DNA of 6,270 nt from Bacillota bacterium (GTDB lineage Bacteria > Bacillota > Clostridia > Clostridiales > Clostridiaceae), in contig JAEZAL010000368.1 of the NCBI GenBank assembly GCA_023427705.1, positions 1 to 6,270 on the forward strand, in the 5' to 3' direction. The notes below the pieces were generated by a model that made no database searches, was not told the origin of the DNA, and was given only the letters and a program-made list of their open reading frames with translations. Below, piece after piece: positions 6,096-6,270 of the stretch (the first letter of the stretch is position 1; the number at the start of each line of letters is the position of its first letter). The position numbers were made by a program, and so were the translations under genes.

Positions 6096-6270
6096 TTAAA
6101 TCCCTAAGACATCTTCCATATTATATAGTCGTGGGAATGTTGAAGTGCTCATATATTCTGCAGCTTTTAGTGCACCTACAGCAAATACTTCCCTTGACAA
6201 AGCTTTATGAGAAAGTTCTATAACTTCACCTGCACCAGCAAAGATAACGTCGTGATCACCAACTATTGAA
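6096..6270 (-). CDS. dapB: 4-hydroxy-tetrahydrodipicolinate reductase DapB, C-terminal part (gene runs off the window)
   Basis: Only the last 57 codons and the stop are present; the rest of the gene lies beyond the right edge. The visible peptide begins SIVGDHDVIFAGAGEVIELS, continues HKALSREVFAVGALKAAEYM and ends RLYNMEDVLGI. This matches the end of DapB, where the family shows a FAG.GE.IE..H.A.SR..FA.GAL.AA pattern and a C-terminal LY.M.DVLG. DapB is the cytoplasmic NAD(P)H-dependent enzyme that makes tetrahydrodipicolinate in the diaminopimelate/lysine pathway, feeding peptidoglycan and, in spore formers, dipicolinate. The catalytic His/Lys region and the Rossmann domain are not in the window. 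The short insert STSTFP before RLYNMEDV differs from the commoner GK.xG wording. The truncation is caused by the window edge, not by mutation. Confidence 0.9.
   Translation of the reverse strand, partial: SIVGDHDVIFAGAGEVIELSHKALSREVFAVGALKAAEYMSTSTFPRLYNMEDVLGI

Overview
The window is strongly AT-rich. Leucine codons are mostly TTA, arginine codons mostly AGA, and ribosome-binding sites are strong and purine-rich (GGGGG or AAGGAGG). Together with the protein sequences, this points to a low-GC Firmicute, most likely a Clostridium or close relative. That is an inference from composition and family resemblance; no species is claimed.

Positions 71-5668 on the + strand hold one complete oligopeptide ABC-importer operon in the order oppB-oppC-oppD-oppF-oppA. 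OppB and OppC form the membrane channel, OppD and OppF are the two ATPases, and OppA is the lipid-anchored peptide-binding protein outside the membrane. The first four genes are tightly packed: gaps of 15 and 12 bp, then a 1-bp TAATG overlap between oppD and oppF. oppA follows after a longer 55-bp gap that holds a small hairpin. The operon ends at a long A/T-flanked hairpin (5678-5709) that can also stop transcription coming from the other side.

On the - strand, converging on oppA, is a small gene (5708-5872, 54 codons) with a very good ribosome-binding site. It encodes a hydrophilic peptide rich in Lys, Asn and His with a single Cys, which I do not recognise. Its stop codon lies in the outer edge of the shared terminator stem. 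Further right, 6096-6270 on the - strand is the 3' end of dapB (lysine/diaminopimelate biosynthesis). Its likely terminator hairpin lies at 5959-5975, about 120 bp past its stop. The 223 bp between dapB and the small gene contain that terminator, a perfect 8-bp-arm inverted repeat at 6021-6040, and a second inverted repeat at 5889-5905 just upstream of the small gene.

Overall this is an ordinary, intact transport locus beside a housekeeping gene. I see no mobile element, CRISPR array, tRNA or rRNA, and no convincing novel multi-gene system. The item most worth following up is the unrecognised 54-residue protein between the two conserved loci.
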